DNA from: Candidatus Peribacteria bacterium
Lineage (GTDB): Bacteria; Patescibacteriota; Gracilibacteria; Peribacterales; Peribacteraceae
NCBI GenBank assembly: GCA_018652265.1
Contig: JABICL010000018.1
Coordinates: forward strand, 1-33,227
Length of the DNA: 33,227 bases
Direction of reading: 5' to 3'
Each line of letters begins with the position of its first letter. Position 1 is the stretch's first letter. Shown in pieces: positions 1 to 7,375 of the stretch. The translations under genes were made by a program, and so were the position numbers. The notes under the pieces are model-generated. The model searched no databases. It was not told the origin of the DNA and saw only the letters and a list, made by a program, of their open reading frames with translations.

Positions 1-24
1 CGGGCCACATTTGCGAGTCGAATG

Positions 25-66
25 ACCCTGAGTGAACGGAGCGAAGCGTAGTGAATCGAAGGGCCA
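25..66. repeat. palindromic intergenic repeat (CCTGAG...CGAAGGG type)
   Basis: A GC-richer stretch built of GAGCGAAGCG-like words and bounded by CCCT and AGGG. It resembles the short CTGAG/TCGAAGGG dispersed repeats seen in many bacterial genomes. Related pieces occur at 4683-4724, 14488-14584 and 23790-23825. Confidence 0.5.
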
Positions 67-137
67 TTATCAAACAAGCCATCAAAAGCGTAGGTTGGCC
101 AATTTGAATACTGTATCCTCATTTCTACTAAAAGCTA

Positions 138-160
138 GCCTGCCACAACAAGTGGCAGGC
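138..160 (-). terminator. hairpin, probable terminator of the 199-714 gene
   Basis: Perfect 9-bp inverted repeat GCCTGCCAC (138-146) / GTGGCAGGC (152-160) with a 5-nt loop. On the minus strand it lies 38 nt after the stop codon of the 199-714 gene and is followed by TAGCTTTT, a weak U tract. Confidence 0.55.
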
Positions 161-198
161 TTATGAAGCCAAATAAATCTCAACGAGGATCGATACGA

Positions 199-714
199 CT
201 ATTCAAAATGAGCAGAGTAGGCCGTCTCGTACAGTCCCTCACCTTCACATAGAGTAGTCTCAGAAGACTCCGAATAGAAGTCTGCATCATCAAGGTCGTC
301 TTCCGCAGACGCTATGTAGTATAGCGCCTGAGTAACGTCATCCAGCGCTAGGCAATCCTCTGCTGCAGTCAGATTTGAATCCGCAGCAGAGATTGCATCT
401 GTGAGATTGCCACGCGTTAAGATCTCATACGTATCCATACGTACGTTGGCATCGAACAAATCCTGTCCACAATCTGGGCATTGCAATCCTACAGTCACAA
501 TCATGGCCTCAATGAGGCCAGCAACTTGAATGCACCAGTCATCGTACTCATCGACAAGATCCCACAGATCTCCGGAACGATCCCAAAGCTCTGAGATTGC
601 TGCGTACTCGTCTTCGTACTCCTCTTCCGCGATCACGCTACTAGAAGAGGAAAACACGACTGCTACCGCAAACAAACAAACTAAAAACCAGTGGAAAGAA
701 CGTGAATATTTCAT
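199..714 (-). CDS. small secreted acidic protein, unknown function
   Basis: 171 residues. An N-terminal signal peptide (about residues 1-29, hydrophobic core 10-21, likely cleavage after VIA) precedes a strongly acidic, probably helical chain. The mature part has five Cys (61, 79, 82, 121, 156), including a CPDC pair at 79-82 that could bind a metal or form disulfides outside the cell. The ATG has a GGAG eight bases upstream, one of the few clear Shine-Dalgarno sites in the window. It is divergent from the next gene and followed by a hairpin. No family was recognised; it acts outside the membrane if the signal peptide is real. Confidence 0.75.
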   Translation of the reverse strand: MKYSRSFHWFLVCLFAVAVVFSSSSSVIAEEEYEDEYAAISELWDRSGDLWDLVDEYDDWCIQVAGLIEAMIVTVGLQCPDCGQDLFDANVRMDTYEILTRGNLTDAISAADSNLTAAEDCLALDDVTQALYYIASAEDDLDDADFYSESSETTLCEGEGLYETAYSAHFE

Positions 715-760
715 TCAAGAAACTCCATTTCGAAAGAACAATTTGGCTTCCGCGAGATGT

Positions 761-778
761 TATACATATAAATGTATA
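761..778. promoter_or_regulatory. AT-rich palindrome between divergent genes
   Basis: TATACAT (761-767) and ATGTATA (772-778) form a 7-bp inverted repeat with a 4-nt loop, midway between the divergent starts at 714 and 860. It could be an operator or overlapping -10 elements. Confidence 0.3.
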
Positions 779-859
779 TGTCAAATATTCTTTCCAATTT
801 TTTGGGAAATTACTTTTTAACTCTTCATACACTTGACTAAAAATAGTCAAAGTAGGATC

Positions 860-1435
860 ATGCGATCCTTTTGTAATTTTTTTACCAGAAAAATCATGCC
901 CGCAGAAGTAAGTCTAGAAAAATATGTATCAGAAGAAACACTGAGTACCTACACGCCAGGAACAGTAAGTGAGCCAGAACCTAAGTCAGGCTATGCAAGG
1001 GAAGAAAAAATAAGAGCTTTCCGTGAAGCAAATCCTCATATTACAGAAAATAGCGATGCTGCACTTGCAGCAGTAGATGCAACTAGGAAATTAGATGCTT
1101 TTCGTGATGCAAATCCAACAATCATAAAAGAAGGATCTGATAAAATAGTAGCAGGAAGAAAAGCTGCCAGAAGATCTGCAAGAACAATAATAAGCTCTAC
1201 ATCAGAAGAATCTCAAGCATCTCCCGAGCAAATGCAACTTTTCTTAAGAATGTATAACTCAAGTCTGCAGCAAATAAGACAGGAAATAATGTATGCAAGA
1301 GGCAAAATAAATGGAACAGGTGGAATGTCTGTTTATTGTACTGGCATGGCATGGTTTAATAGTTTTAAGACGTTATGCGGCAATGCAACAATTGTGCCTA
1401 CAGATATTAAAAGTGCAATTGGTGCAAACTACTAG
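860..1435 (+). CDS. small protein with an internal 27-residue duplication, unknown
   Basis: 191 residues from the ATG at 860. Alternatives are TTG 833 and ATG 896; the last begins MPAEVSLEKY and is also plausible. A duplicated unit is visible: AFREANPHITENSDAALAAV is followed about 27 residues later by AFRDANPTIIKEGSDKIVAG, each trailed by basic helix. No convincing signal peptide or membrane segment. The start region is palindromic: TTGACTA/TAGTCAA at 833-850 and AGGATC/GATCCT at 854-869, with the 860 ATG in the loop. It ends 3 bp from the convergent GT-C gene. Function unknown; probably lineage-specific. Confidence 0.6.
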   Translation: MRSFCNFFTRKIMPAEVSLEKYVSEETLSTYTPGTVSEPEPKSGYAREEKIRAFREANPHITENSDAALAAVDATRKLDAFRDANPTIIKEGSDKIVAGRKAARRSARTIISSTSEESQASPEQMQLFLRMYNSSLQQIRQEIMYARGKINGTGGMSVYCTGMAWFNSFKTLCGNATIVPTDIKSAIGANY

Positions 1436-1438
1436 CTT

Positions 1439-3310
1439 CTATCTCCCAATCTGCCCCAGCGCAGACCTAGCACTTGCGTTATTTGGATCTATTTCTAATA
1501 CTTGCTCAAATTCATATACCGCATCATCAATTCTCTTTTTGCCATAATAAAGAATTCCCAAATTAAGCCTAGCAGCGACGAAGTTTGGATGTATTTCGAT
1601 GGCACCTTCGTATGCACTTATTGCTTCAGAGTTTTTGCCAAGTTGAGAATAAGAAACACCTAGATTGTAATAAGCCTGAATAAACATGGAATTGGCTTCT
1701 ATAGCATTCAGATAATTCTCTACAGCTCTCTCATAATCCCCTCTCGAAGCATACAATGCACCTATATTTGAGTAAGCCTCTGCATAACGAGGATCGAGTT
1801 CTAGAGCACGATTATAATTATCTAATGCATTTCCAAAATCATTAGATGCCGCATATACAAGCCCAAGGCCAAAGTATGGCTCAGCATTCTCTGGATCTAA
1901 TTCCATAGCTTTTCTGTATTGCTCAAGCGCTTTAAGTGTATCTCCATTTTTTCTATACACAGCACCAAGGTTTCCATAAGTTTTTGGATGAGGTTTTATG
2001 GAAAGTGCTATCTCAAATTCAGCAATCGCTTTATCTAGATCATCTTGCCTTCTATAAACATTACCAATGTTATTGTGAGCTCTGTGTGACATGTTGGGAT
2101 AGCGCTCTATCACATTTGTGAACAAAGACTCTGTACTTGCCCAGACTCTAGACTGAAAGAATGATAGTGCCGCAAAAATACATATAACTATCAAGAATGA
2201 ACAATGAATAATTAACAATGAATAATTATGGAGTAACTTTTTCTTAAATTTAAATAGCAAAGCGCAGATTAGAATCAACACTCCAATCATTGGAATATAT
2301 GCATATCTATCTGATGCAAAATATAGATCTCCGTCTTTTGCAAAGTTTGTGAAGCTTGGAATTAGATTTATAAGAAAGAATAAGATAGAGAAAACAAATA
2401 ACTTATTTTTTCTGAAATAAATAAGCGAAGACATAAGTCCAATTACCAAAATTACTGGAACAAAGTAGATTGGATCGAAGATTGAAATACTATCCCCCGC
2501 CGGATACAAAACAGAAAGTCCTGTTGGAATAAATATTTTTGATATATAGAAAATTCCGCTTCTACAAGCCATAATTACGGTATCAGTAAATCCTATTCCT
2601 TCTATAACTTCTGCCTTACCAAAGATTGCAACTATTCCAAATATTATACTCAATGCAAAATAAGGAATTTTTTCTAGGATAACTCCTCTATCTATCTTTC
2701 TATCTTTTAAGTAATCAATTAGAAGTAATACCAAAGGTAGAGCTATTACTGAGACTTTTGAAAGTAACGAAAGAAGAAAACACAAGATCGACAATTTATT
2801 TACATACAGGCGGTGAGTAGTTTGTAGTGAGTAGTGAGTAGATTTTAAATAACTGACCAACGCACCAAGAAAGAAAAATGTCGCTAGTAAATCTTTCCTC
2901 GCGCTAGCCCACACCACTGCCTCTGCATTTAACGGATGAACAGCAAATAGAACTCCACAAAATAGTGCAGCAAATCTGTTTTTCAACAGAAAATATGCAA
3001 ACAAAAATACCAGAAGTGAATTAAGTGTATGAAGCAACAGATTTGTAACGTGATACATGAATGGATCCACTCCCCCAACCAAGTAATCAATCTGATATGA
3101 GATAAAAGTAAGAGGTATATAAAGTTCAGGATCATATGTAGAAAATGCAGCAGCAACGGAGCTAACCGACAAATTTCTAACAATAGGATTCTCGTATATA
3201 AGCAATCCATCATCCCATCGAACAAATTTATTGTTCAAAGATTGCGAATAAATCAAAAGATTTATCGCCAGGAAGAAAATTACTACGATTACTGCTCTTC
3301 TGTTTTTCAT
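1439..3310 (-). CDS. GT-C membrane glycosyltransferase with C-terminal TPRs (TMTC/O-mannosyltransferase-like)
   Basis: 623 residues. The N-terminal ~390 residues are polytopic, with about ten hydrophobic segments. The first outer loop carries the Asp-Asp motif typical of GT-C enzymes (WDD, 32-34). HPLNAEAV (125-132) and LLSKVSVIALPLVLLLIDY (182-200) match conserved blocks of TMTC/DUF1736 proteins. Residues ~400-620 are about six TPRs. Eukaryotic TMTC proteins O-mannosylate cadherin-type Ig domains, so a role in glycosylating exported Ig-like proteins encoded nearby is a reasonable inference. Two 7-bp repeat arrays lie inside the frame, at about residues 158-166 and 361-372, in predicted loop or TM-edge regions. 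No Shine-Dalgarno site. Confidence 0.8.
   Translation of the reverse strand: MKNRRAVIVVIFFLAINLLIYSQSLNNKFVRWDDGLLIYENPIVRNLSVSSVAAAFSTYDPELYIPLTFISYQIDYLVGGVDPFMYHVTNLLLHTLNSLLVFLFAYFLLKNRFAALFCGVLFAVHPLNAEAVVWASARKDLLATFFFLGALVSYLKSTHYSLQTTHRLYVNKLSILCFLLSLLSKVSVIALPLVLLLIDYLKDRKIDRGVILEKIPYFALSIIFGIVAIFGKAEVIEGIGFTDTVIMACRSGIFYISKIFIPTGLSVLYPAGDSISIFDPIYFVPVILVIGLMSSLIYFRKNKLFVFSILFFLINLIPSFTNFAKDGDLYFASDRYAYIPMIGVLILICALLFKFKKKLLHNYSLLIIHCSFLIVICIFAALSFFQSRVWASTESLFTNVIERYPNMSHRAHNNIGNVYRRQDDLDKAIAEFEIALSIKPHPKTYGNLGAVYRKNGDTLKALEQYRKAMELDPENAEPYFGLGLVYAASNDFGNALDNYNRALELDPRYAEAYSNIGALYASRGDYERAVENYLNAIEANSMFIQAYYNLGVSYSQLGKNSEAISAYEGAIEIHPNFVAARLNLGILYYGKKRIDDAVYEFEQVLEIDPNNASARSALGQIGR
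2195..2229. repeat. heptanucleotide array inside the GT-C gene
   Basis: Five consecutive 7-bp words of the YAATKAA family (GAATGAA, CAATGAA, TAATTAA and variants). The reverse complement of the array at 4796-4830 uses the same word family. Confidence 0.7.
2813..2840. repeat. heptanucleotide array (GTGAGTA) inside the GT-C gene
   Basis: Four consecutive 7-bp units, three GTGAGTA and one GTTTGTA, encoding part of a short loop after the fourth or so hydrophobic segment. Confidence 0.7.
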
Positions 3311-3393
3311 TCACAGAGGAGAATACAGGAATATTCGGGGATAGGTTAGTTTGCTACGGAGAAGTTTCGCTACAAGCTCACTCAAGCGTGTAA

Positions 3394-4074
3394 TTAGTGT
3401 GTAGTGGTAACTGCGTGCTCAGTGGTACGAGAAGCAGTAAAAACTGTTTCGCTAGATGCATCTGAAATTTCTGCCTTTCTTCCTTGTTGGATTAATTTTG
3501 CCCTTTCAAGGGCAACTCTAGCTTCGCATATCACTCTATTTAATTCTTCAGAATCAACACTTCTAAGAGATGGATCTGCTTCATTTGCTTTTTTTATTTC
3601 TGCAGAAAGAAGTTCCTTTGCGCTAGCAATTATTTCTTCAGCTAAATTCTGAATTTCAGCAGGATCATTTTTTGCTCCAATAAGACTAAGTCTATTTGGA
3701 TCATATATTAAATCTAATAAAGATTTTATAACTGCTATTAATTCAGCATTTTTATTATTTCCATTTCGAATTAACTCCAAGGCATCTCTTGTTAAAGATG
3801 CATCCTTAATATAATCACCAGCAATTTCCGATCTTCTTCTATTTGTATGTTGCATAGATGCAACTGATAACAGATTCCCAAAACGACCAGTAACACCTGA
3901 TGGGCGAAGAGATGCTTGAATTAAATCTCTAATCCTAGGCCTCACAACCGCATCTATAGAATCCTCTAACCCCGTTGCATCTAAAACATGTTTGTTTGTT
4001 TTTTCTAAATCACATGGCTCTTGTCCATCTAATTCTAATTCTGGAGGTTCTTCTATTGCTGTTGCAGTAGACAT
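3394..4074 (-). CDS. small helical cytoplasmic protein, paralogue of the next gene upstream
   Basis: 226 residues, no signal peptide or membrane segment. It starts MSTATAIEEPPELELDG and is helix-rich and charged. The segment EIQNLAEEIIASAKELLSAE followed by a KKANEADPSL stretch aligns with EIQQLASALCSEARRRLSTD followed by an EKVNRENPAW stretch in the 4117-4641 gene, so the two are diverged tandem duplicates. The start ATG is fixed by a promoter of the same geometry as the paralogue's. Ser/Thr-rich C-terminal tail. Function unknown. Confidence 0.65.
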   Translation of the reverse strand: MSTATAIEEPPELELDGQEPCDLEKTNKHVLDATGLEDSIDAVVRPRIRDLIQASLRPSGVTGRFGNLLSVASMQHTNRRRSEIAGDYIKDASLTRDALELIRNGNNKNAELIAVIKSLLDLIYDPNRLSLIGAKNDPAEIQNLAEEIIASAKELLSAEIKKANEADPSLRSVDSEELNRVICEARVALERAKLIQQGRKAEISDASSETVFTASRTTEHAVTTTH

Positions 4075-4083
4075 TTGACGCGC

Positions 4084-4111
4084 ACTCTACTCTTTCAAAT
4101 ATGAAAATCAA
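4084..4111 (-). promoter_or_regulatory. promoter TTGATT-16-TAGAGT, 9 nt from ATG
   Basis: -35 TTGATT (4106-4111), 16-bp spacer, -10 TAGAGT (4084-4089), then 9 nt to the ATG at 4074. The same spacing is found in front of the paralogue. Confidence 0.5.
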
Positions 4112-4116
4112 TAGGA

Positions 4117-4641
4117 TTATTCAGTATCTGAATCATTGTCCAACAACCCAGCTACTTTGGCTCTTTCTACGATTCTAATATTTGTTATCTGCTCTTCTAA
4201 ACTCTTTCTTGCTGCTTCAAGGCCTCCAATTTCCATTTGTGCCCATGCAGGATTTTCTCTATTTACTTTTTCAAAATCTGTAGAAAGTCTTCTTCTTGCT
4301 TCAGAACACAATGCAGAAGCAAGCTGCTGAATTTCTCCATCACTATCTACAACATCAAGCCCCATATCACTATCAGGTATTTCTGCCACCCTTGCAATAC
4401 TACTCAATCTGGTTCTATATGATCGAATGACTCTATTAGTATTTGGTCCACCTGGCTTTGAAAGTAAAAATAATGCACGAAATACAAGAAGCATTTCTCT
4501 GGCTGCATCTGCATTTTTTTCTTTTTTTACTTTATCATCAAGAAATTCTATTTTTGAAAAACCAATGGATAAAATATATTCCTTCAACCCATCTGTATTT
4601 AGTGTTTCTAAAACACTTGTTTCTGCTGAATTTTTTGTCAT
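4117..4641 (-). CDS. small helical cytoplasmic protein, paralogue of the downstream gene
   Basis: 174 residues from the ATG at 4641, starting MTKNSAETSVLETLNTDGLK; a GTG three codons upstream is less likely. No signal peptide. It shares its C-terminal half with the 3394-4074 product (the EIQ-LA block and a terminal ER-KVAGLL helix). Its own promoter (TTGATT-16-TAGATT) sits 9 nt before the ATG, with a palindromic repeat just upstream. The family is unknown to me; the separate matching promoters suggest co-regulation of the pair. Confidence 0.65.
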   Translation of the reverse strand: MTKNSAETSVLETLNTDGLKEYILSIGFSKIEFLDDKVKKEKNADAAREMLLVFRALFLLSKPGGPNTNRVIRSYRTRLSSIARVAEIPDSDMGLDVVDSDGEIQQLASALCSEARRRLSTDFEKVNRENPAWAQMEIGGLEAARKSLEEQITNIRIVERAKVAGLLDNDSDTE

Positions 4642-4650
4642 AGGAAGCAC

Positions 4651-4678
4651 AATCTACTCTTCTGGAAATAAAAATCAA
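4651..4678 (-). promoter_or_regulatory. promoter TTGATT-16-TAGATT, 9 nt from ATG
   Basis: -35 TTGATT (4673-4678), 16-bp spacer, -10 TAGATT (4651-4656), 9 nt to the ATG at 4641. The geometry matches the promoter at 4084-4111. Confidence 0.5.
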
Positions 4679-4682
4679 GCAA

Positions 4683-4724
4683 TGCTTCGACACGTACTTC
4701 GACAAGCTCAGGATGACAAAGCAT
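4683..4724. repeat. palindromic dispersed repeat
   Basis: Contains GCTTCGACACGTACTTCG and CTCAGGATGACA. The first block recurs at about 14489 with one mismatch, and the CAGCATGACA-type end recurs at 14575 and, inverted, at 31921. Confidence 0.6.
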
Positions 4725-4730
4725 GACATT

Positions 4731-4773
4731 CTACCTTCCTACTGCGCTACCTTCCTACTGCGCTACCTTCCTA
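4731..4773. repeat. 16-bp tandem repeat, 2.7 copies
   Basis: Two perfect copies of CTACCTTCCTACTGCG plus a partial third, intergenic. Unlike the other arrays here, its period is 16 bp. Confidence 0.75.
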
Positions 4774-4795
4774 TTTTCACTACAAAAAATCTTCC

Positions 4796-4830
4796 TTAAT
4801 TATTAATTGTTAATTATTAATTATTCATTT
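4796..4830. repeat. heptanucleotide array overlapping a stop codon
   Basis: Five in-phase 7-bp words (TTAATTA three times, TTAATTG, TTCATTT). It includes the TGA stop (4825-4827) of the 4825-5637 gene. Confidence 0.75.
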
Positions 4831-5637
4831 TTTTCGCAAAAATAGTGGCACCCCAAGCAAGCTAAACAACCCCACAAGACCCAGAGCAGGACCCGTAGCA
4901 GGCTGCCTGGTTACCATAGGAGAAACGCCACTTGGACGACTAGCTGCCATATGAGCTTGCTGTTGAGTTTCTCTGGCTATCTGTATAGGCATCTGATCCA
5001 GCGGAGAGAAAGATGGAACAAGTCCACTTCCTACAGTGAATCTATTTATCTTCAACATAGAAGGCCATACAGATTTAGCAGGAGCAACTTCTGTGACTGC
5101 CTGATTTAGATTTATAGTTGGAGCTGGTCCAGTATTCTGCGCTGGAACTACAGGAGGCTGATTTTGGATCACAGCAGGTTGAGATGGCTGCACATTTACA
5201 TGTGGCTCATTGGTTACCTGTGGTTTCACATTTGAATTTGCAGGAACAGGATCTACTTTTTTATCCGCTCCAGTTCCAGTATCAGCTTTATCTTCTCGAA
5301 TAATATCTCCTAGATTTGGAATAGGAGGTAGGTCATCCATATTTAATTCACTTTCTATTACAGCACCAGTTCCAGCATCTTGATCGGAATCATCGAAAGT
5401 TAGATTTGCAGTTATATAAGTAACACCCTGTGCAAATATAAGGCCAATTGCAATTATCCCAGTCATTCCTACTGCAAGATTATTTACATTCTTTCTCTTT
5501 ATCTTTACACGTTGTGGTTGCACAGATCCTTGCACCCCAGCATTTACAGACTTAGGTGACGTAACTTCATGCACGACTACATTCTCCTCTTCAGGAGAAT
5601 CATCTGTGCTTTGCCAGTCAGGATCTATATGTGTCAT
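4825..5637 (-). CDS. membrane-anchored proline-rich surface protein with QPATG sorting-like tail
   Basis: 270 residues. An acidic N-terminus and a basic patch (RVKIKRK) precede a hydrophobic segment (54-77). A Pro/Gln/Val-rich extracytoplasmic linker (~90-170) follows, then a short globular part. The C-terminus has PATG (246-249), about 16 hydrophobic residues and RKK, the layout of a sortase cell-wall sorting signal or a second anchor. The start overlaps the preceding stop by one base (TAATG), so it is the last gene of the five-gene operon. Ends in TGA within a 7-bp repeat array. Likely an envelope-spanning partner of the cohesin/dockerin proteins; exact role unknown. Confidence 0.7.
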   Translation of the reverse strand: MTHIDPDWQSTDDSPEEENVVVHEVTSPKSVNAGVQGSVQPQRVKIKRKNVNNLAVGMTGIIAIGLIFAQGVTYITANLTFDDSDQDAGTGAVIESELNMDDLPPIPNLGDIIREDKADTGTGADKKVDPVPANSNVKPQVTNEPHVNVQPSQPAVIQNQPPVVPAQNTGPAPTINLNQAVTEVAPAKSVWPSMLKINRFTVGSGLVPSFSPLDQMPIQIARETQQQAHMAASRPSGVSPMVTRQPATGPALGLVGLFSLLGVPLFLRKK

Positions 5638-6782
5638 TACTTAGATGAACGAATAAGTACGATGCTAAAGCCAGCAGAAATAATTGCAGCGATCAGTAAG
5701 ATATGTGCAGGAAAGCCAGTGCCACCAGCTATCTTTCCACCATCAATCACAGATCCTGTAATATCAGATCCTCCTGTGTTTGATCCGCCAGTATTTCCAC
5801 TTGTTCCAAAAGGTGCAGTAGAGCTACTTGGATCCCCTACTTCTACCATTACTTCATAACTAAATTCTGTTTCTCTTTCTCTAGAGTCAAAAGCAGTTAC
5901 AGCAAAATAATAATCCTGACCTATAGGAAGGTCGCCAACAGTTACACCTTGGATTCCACCTCCCGGCATCTTGTGAACTGTTCTTCTGTGTACATATCTT
6001 CCAGATACTGTTCCATAATATAAGTTATATCCCTGTACGCGAGCATCACTTAGAGAGTTCCATATCACGTATACATCCGACTCATTAGTAGATACTCGAA
6101 TTCCAGAAGGCTGTAATCTGGTAAAGCCATCATCAGTATTGTTAGCAGGAGGCGGCGTAACAGTAGGGCCAGGATTTATTTTGCAATCACCAAAACAAAG
6201 TTGTAAATCTCTTGGTCGTACTTTAAGCACATTTACCGTTCTTCCTGCTTCTACTACCAAAGCTTTTGTTTTTCCTTCTTGTCCAAGAAGAGAAAATTCA
6301 TAGAAAGAAACCTTCGACTCACTATCTTCTGCAAGAACTTCAAATGTTACGCGAGCAAAATTAAGTTGTGAGCTATTTACTCCTCCGCTTACATTACTTG
6401 CTCCTATTTTTACTAACCCTTGTATTTCATCGAATGTTTTTTCTCCAGGTGCAACCAAAGGAAATTCATCACCCACAGAAACATCGACTCCTTTAAGCAA
6501 CATAGGATCATAAGAAATCCAACTCTGAATAGATTGGATAGGCTGAGCAGATGGATTATTTAGAATAATATCAATGTCGAGTTTGTCTCCGACTTTTAAT
6601 CCATATGTACTTAGCGTATTTGCATCCTTCTGAATAAATTCAGAACATCCAGTCGCCTTCTCGCAATGTGGACGAAATCTTACGCTTACATCATTAGTTG
6701 CAGCATGCACACTGCTTACATTTATCAAGCAGATAGCTACTGGAATAATTACAAGCCACAATTTGGATAAGTTTTTAATCAT
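5637..6782 (-). CDS. secreted cohesin-like + FnIII protein with C-terminal membrane anchor
   Basis: 381 residues from the ATG at 6782, which overlaps the upstream stop as ATGA; longer readings run back into the upstream gene. Signal peptide 1-27 (VHA|ATN), cohesin-like beta-sandwich about 30-190, Cys pair 196/200, FnIII domain about 224-316 (including GYNLYYGTVSGRY and YYFAVTAFDSR), Gly/Ser/Thr linker 317-355, TM 358-377, tail RSSK. The block PIQSIQSWISYDP matches PIQSARSWVRFDP of the preceding lipoprotein, so the two cohesin-like domains are tandem duplicates. It likely displays a cohesin on the cell surface for dockerin partners encoded upstream. Confidence 0.8.
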   Translation of the reverse strand: MIKNLSKLWLVIIPVAICLINVSSVHAATNDVSVRFRPHCEKATGCSEFIQKDANTLSTYGLKVGDKLDIDIILNNPSAQPIQSIQSWISYDPMLLKGVDVSVGDEFPLVAPGEKTFDEIQGLVKIGASNVSGGVNSSQLNFARVTFEVLAEDSESKVSFYEFSLLGQEGKTKALVVEAGRTVNVLKVRPRDLQLCFGDCKINPGPTVTPPPANNTDDGFTRLQPSGIRVSTNESDVYVIWNSLSDARVQGYNLYYGTVSGRYVHRRTVHKMPGGGIQGVTVGDLPIGQDYYFAVTAFDSRERETEFSYEVMVEVGDPSSSTAPFGTSGNTGGSNTGGSDITGSVIDGGKIAGGTGFPAHILLIAAIISAGFSIVLIRSSK

Positions 6783-7369
6783 AGTGTTATATGTGATGGT
6801 ACTTGCAATATATTCATAGGAATATTCTCGTTTAGTATCACAACGGCAGTATGACCATCGCCTTTTGCTTTCCAATCATAAAAAGTAAGAACTGTGTCAC
6901 TATCTCCTAATTTTTCATAATCAAAAGACATAAGCATAATTTCTGTATCAGTTATAGATTCTGGAGATGCTCCTCCGAACTTTATAAATCCACGATTTAT
7001 ATCTATCCCCTGTTCATCTGGTGCAAACAGAGAGAATCTTGTATCTCTTAGAACCAAATTACTTACAGTAATTGCTTCTGGATCAAATCTTACCCAAGAT
7101 CTAGCAGATTGAATTGGGCTTGATTGTGGATTTTTTACAACAACGTCTACAGTTCCACTTTTTTCATCAACAGAATTAACTACCAATTTTATATCAGCGG
7201 TTAAAACTTCTGCAGATGCACTGTGCTTAAGGCCATGTTTTTGCACTTTACTTACACCATCCGAAGATTCACAAGATGAAAGTATTACTGCAATCATAGA
7301 AAACACAATTAAGAATTTCAGAATTCCGCTTCCTTGTGATGTGCCAGTGCTTGATAAAGTATATTTCAT
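6779..7369 (-). CDS. lipoprotein with a single cohesin-like domain
   Basis: 196 residues. Hydrophobic stretch 17-31 ends in a lipobox-like LSSC with Cys33, so probable lipid anchoring after signal peptidase II cleavage, although the n-region is long. Residues about 56-190 form a cohesin-like domain: VDVVVKNPQSSPIQSARSWV, then a FDP turn, then a GFIKFGG strand and an acidic loop before the last strands. Six bases separate it from the preceding dockerin gene, and it overlaps the next by ATGA, indicating translational coupling and TGA as stop. Anchors dockerin-bearing proteins by analogy with cellulosome-type surface attachment. Confidence 0.75.
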   Translation of the reverse strand: MKYTLSSTGTSQGSGILKFLIVFSMIAVILSSCESSDGVSKVQKHGLKHSASAEVLTADIKLVVNSVDEKSGTVDVVVKNPQSSPIQSARSWVRFDPEAITVSNLVLRDTRFSLFAPDEQGIDINRGFIKFGGASPESITDTEIMLMSFDYEKLGDSDTVLTFYDWKAKGDGHTAVVILNENIPMNILQVPSHITL

Positions 7370-7375
7370 TATTTT

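Noticed and set aside
6779-6782. Alternative genetic code with UGA as glycine (Gracilibacteria/Absconditabacteria)
   Set aside because: TGA ends genes at 6779, 4825 and 27081, the first in a normal ATGA overlap, and conserved genes (carB, greA, holA, pfkB) contain no in-frame TGA.
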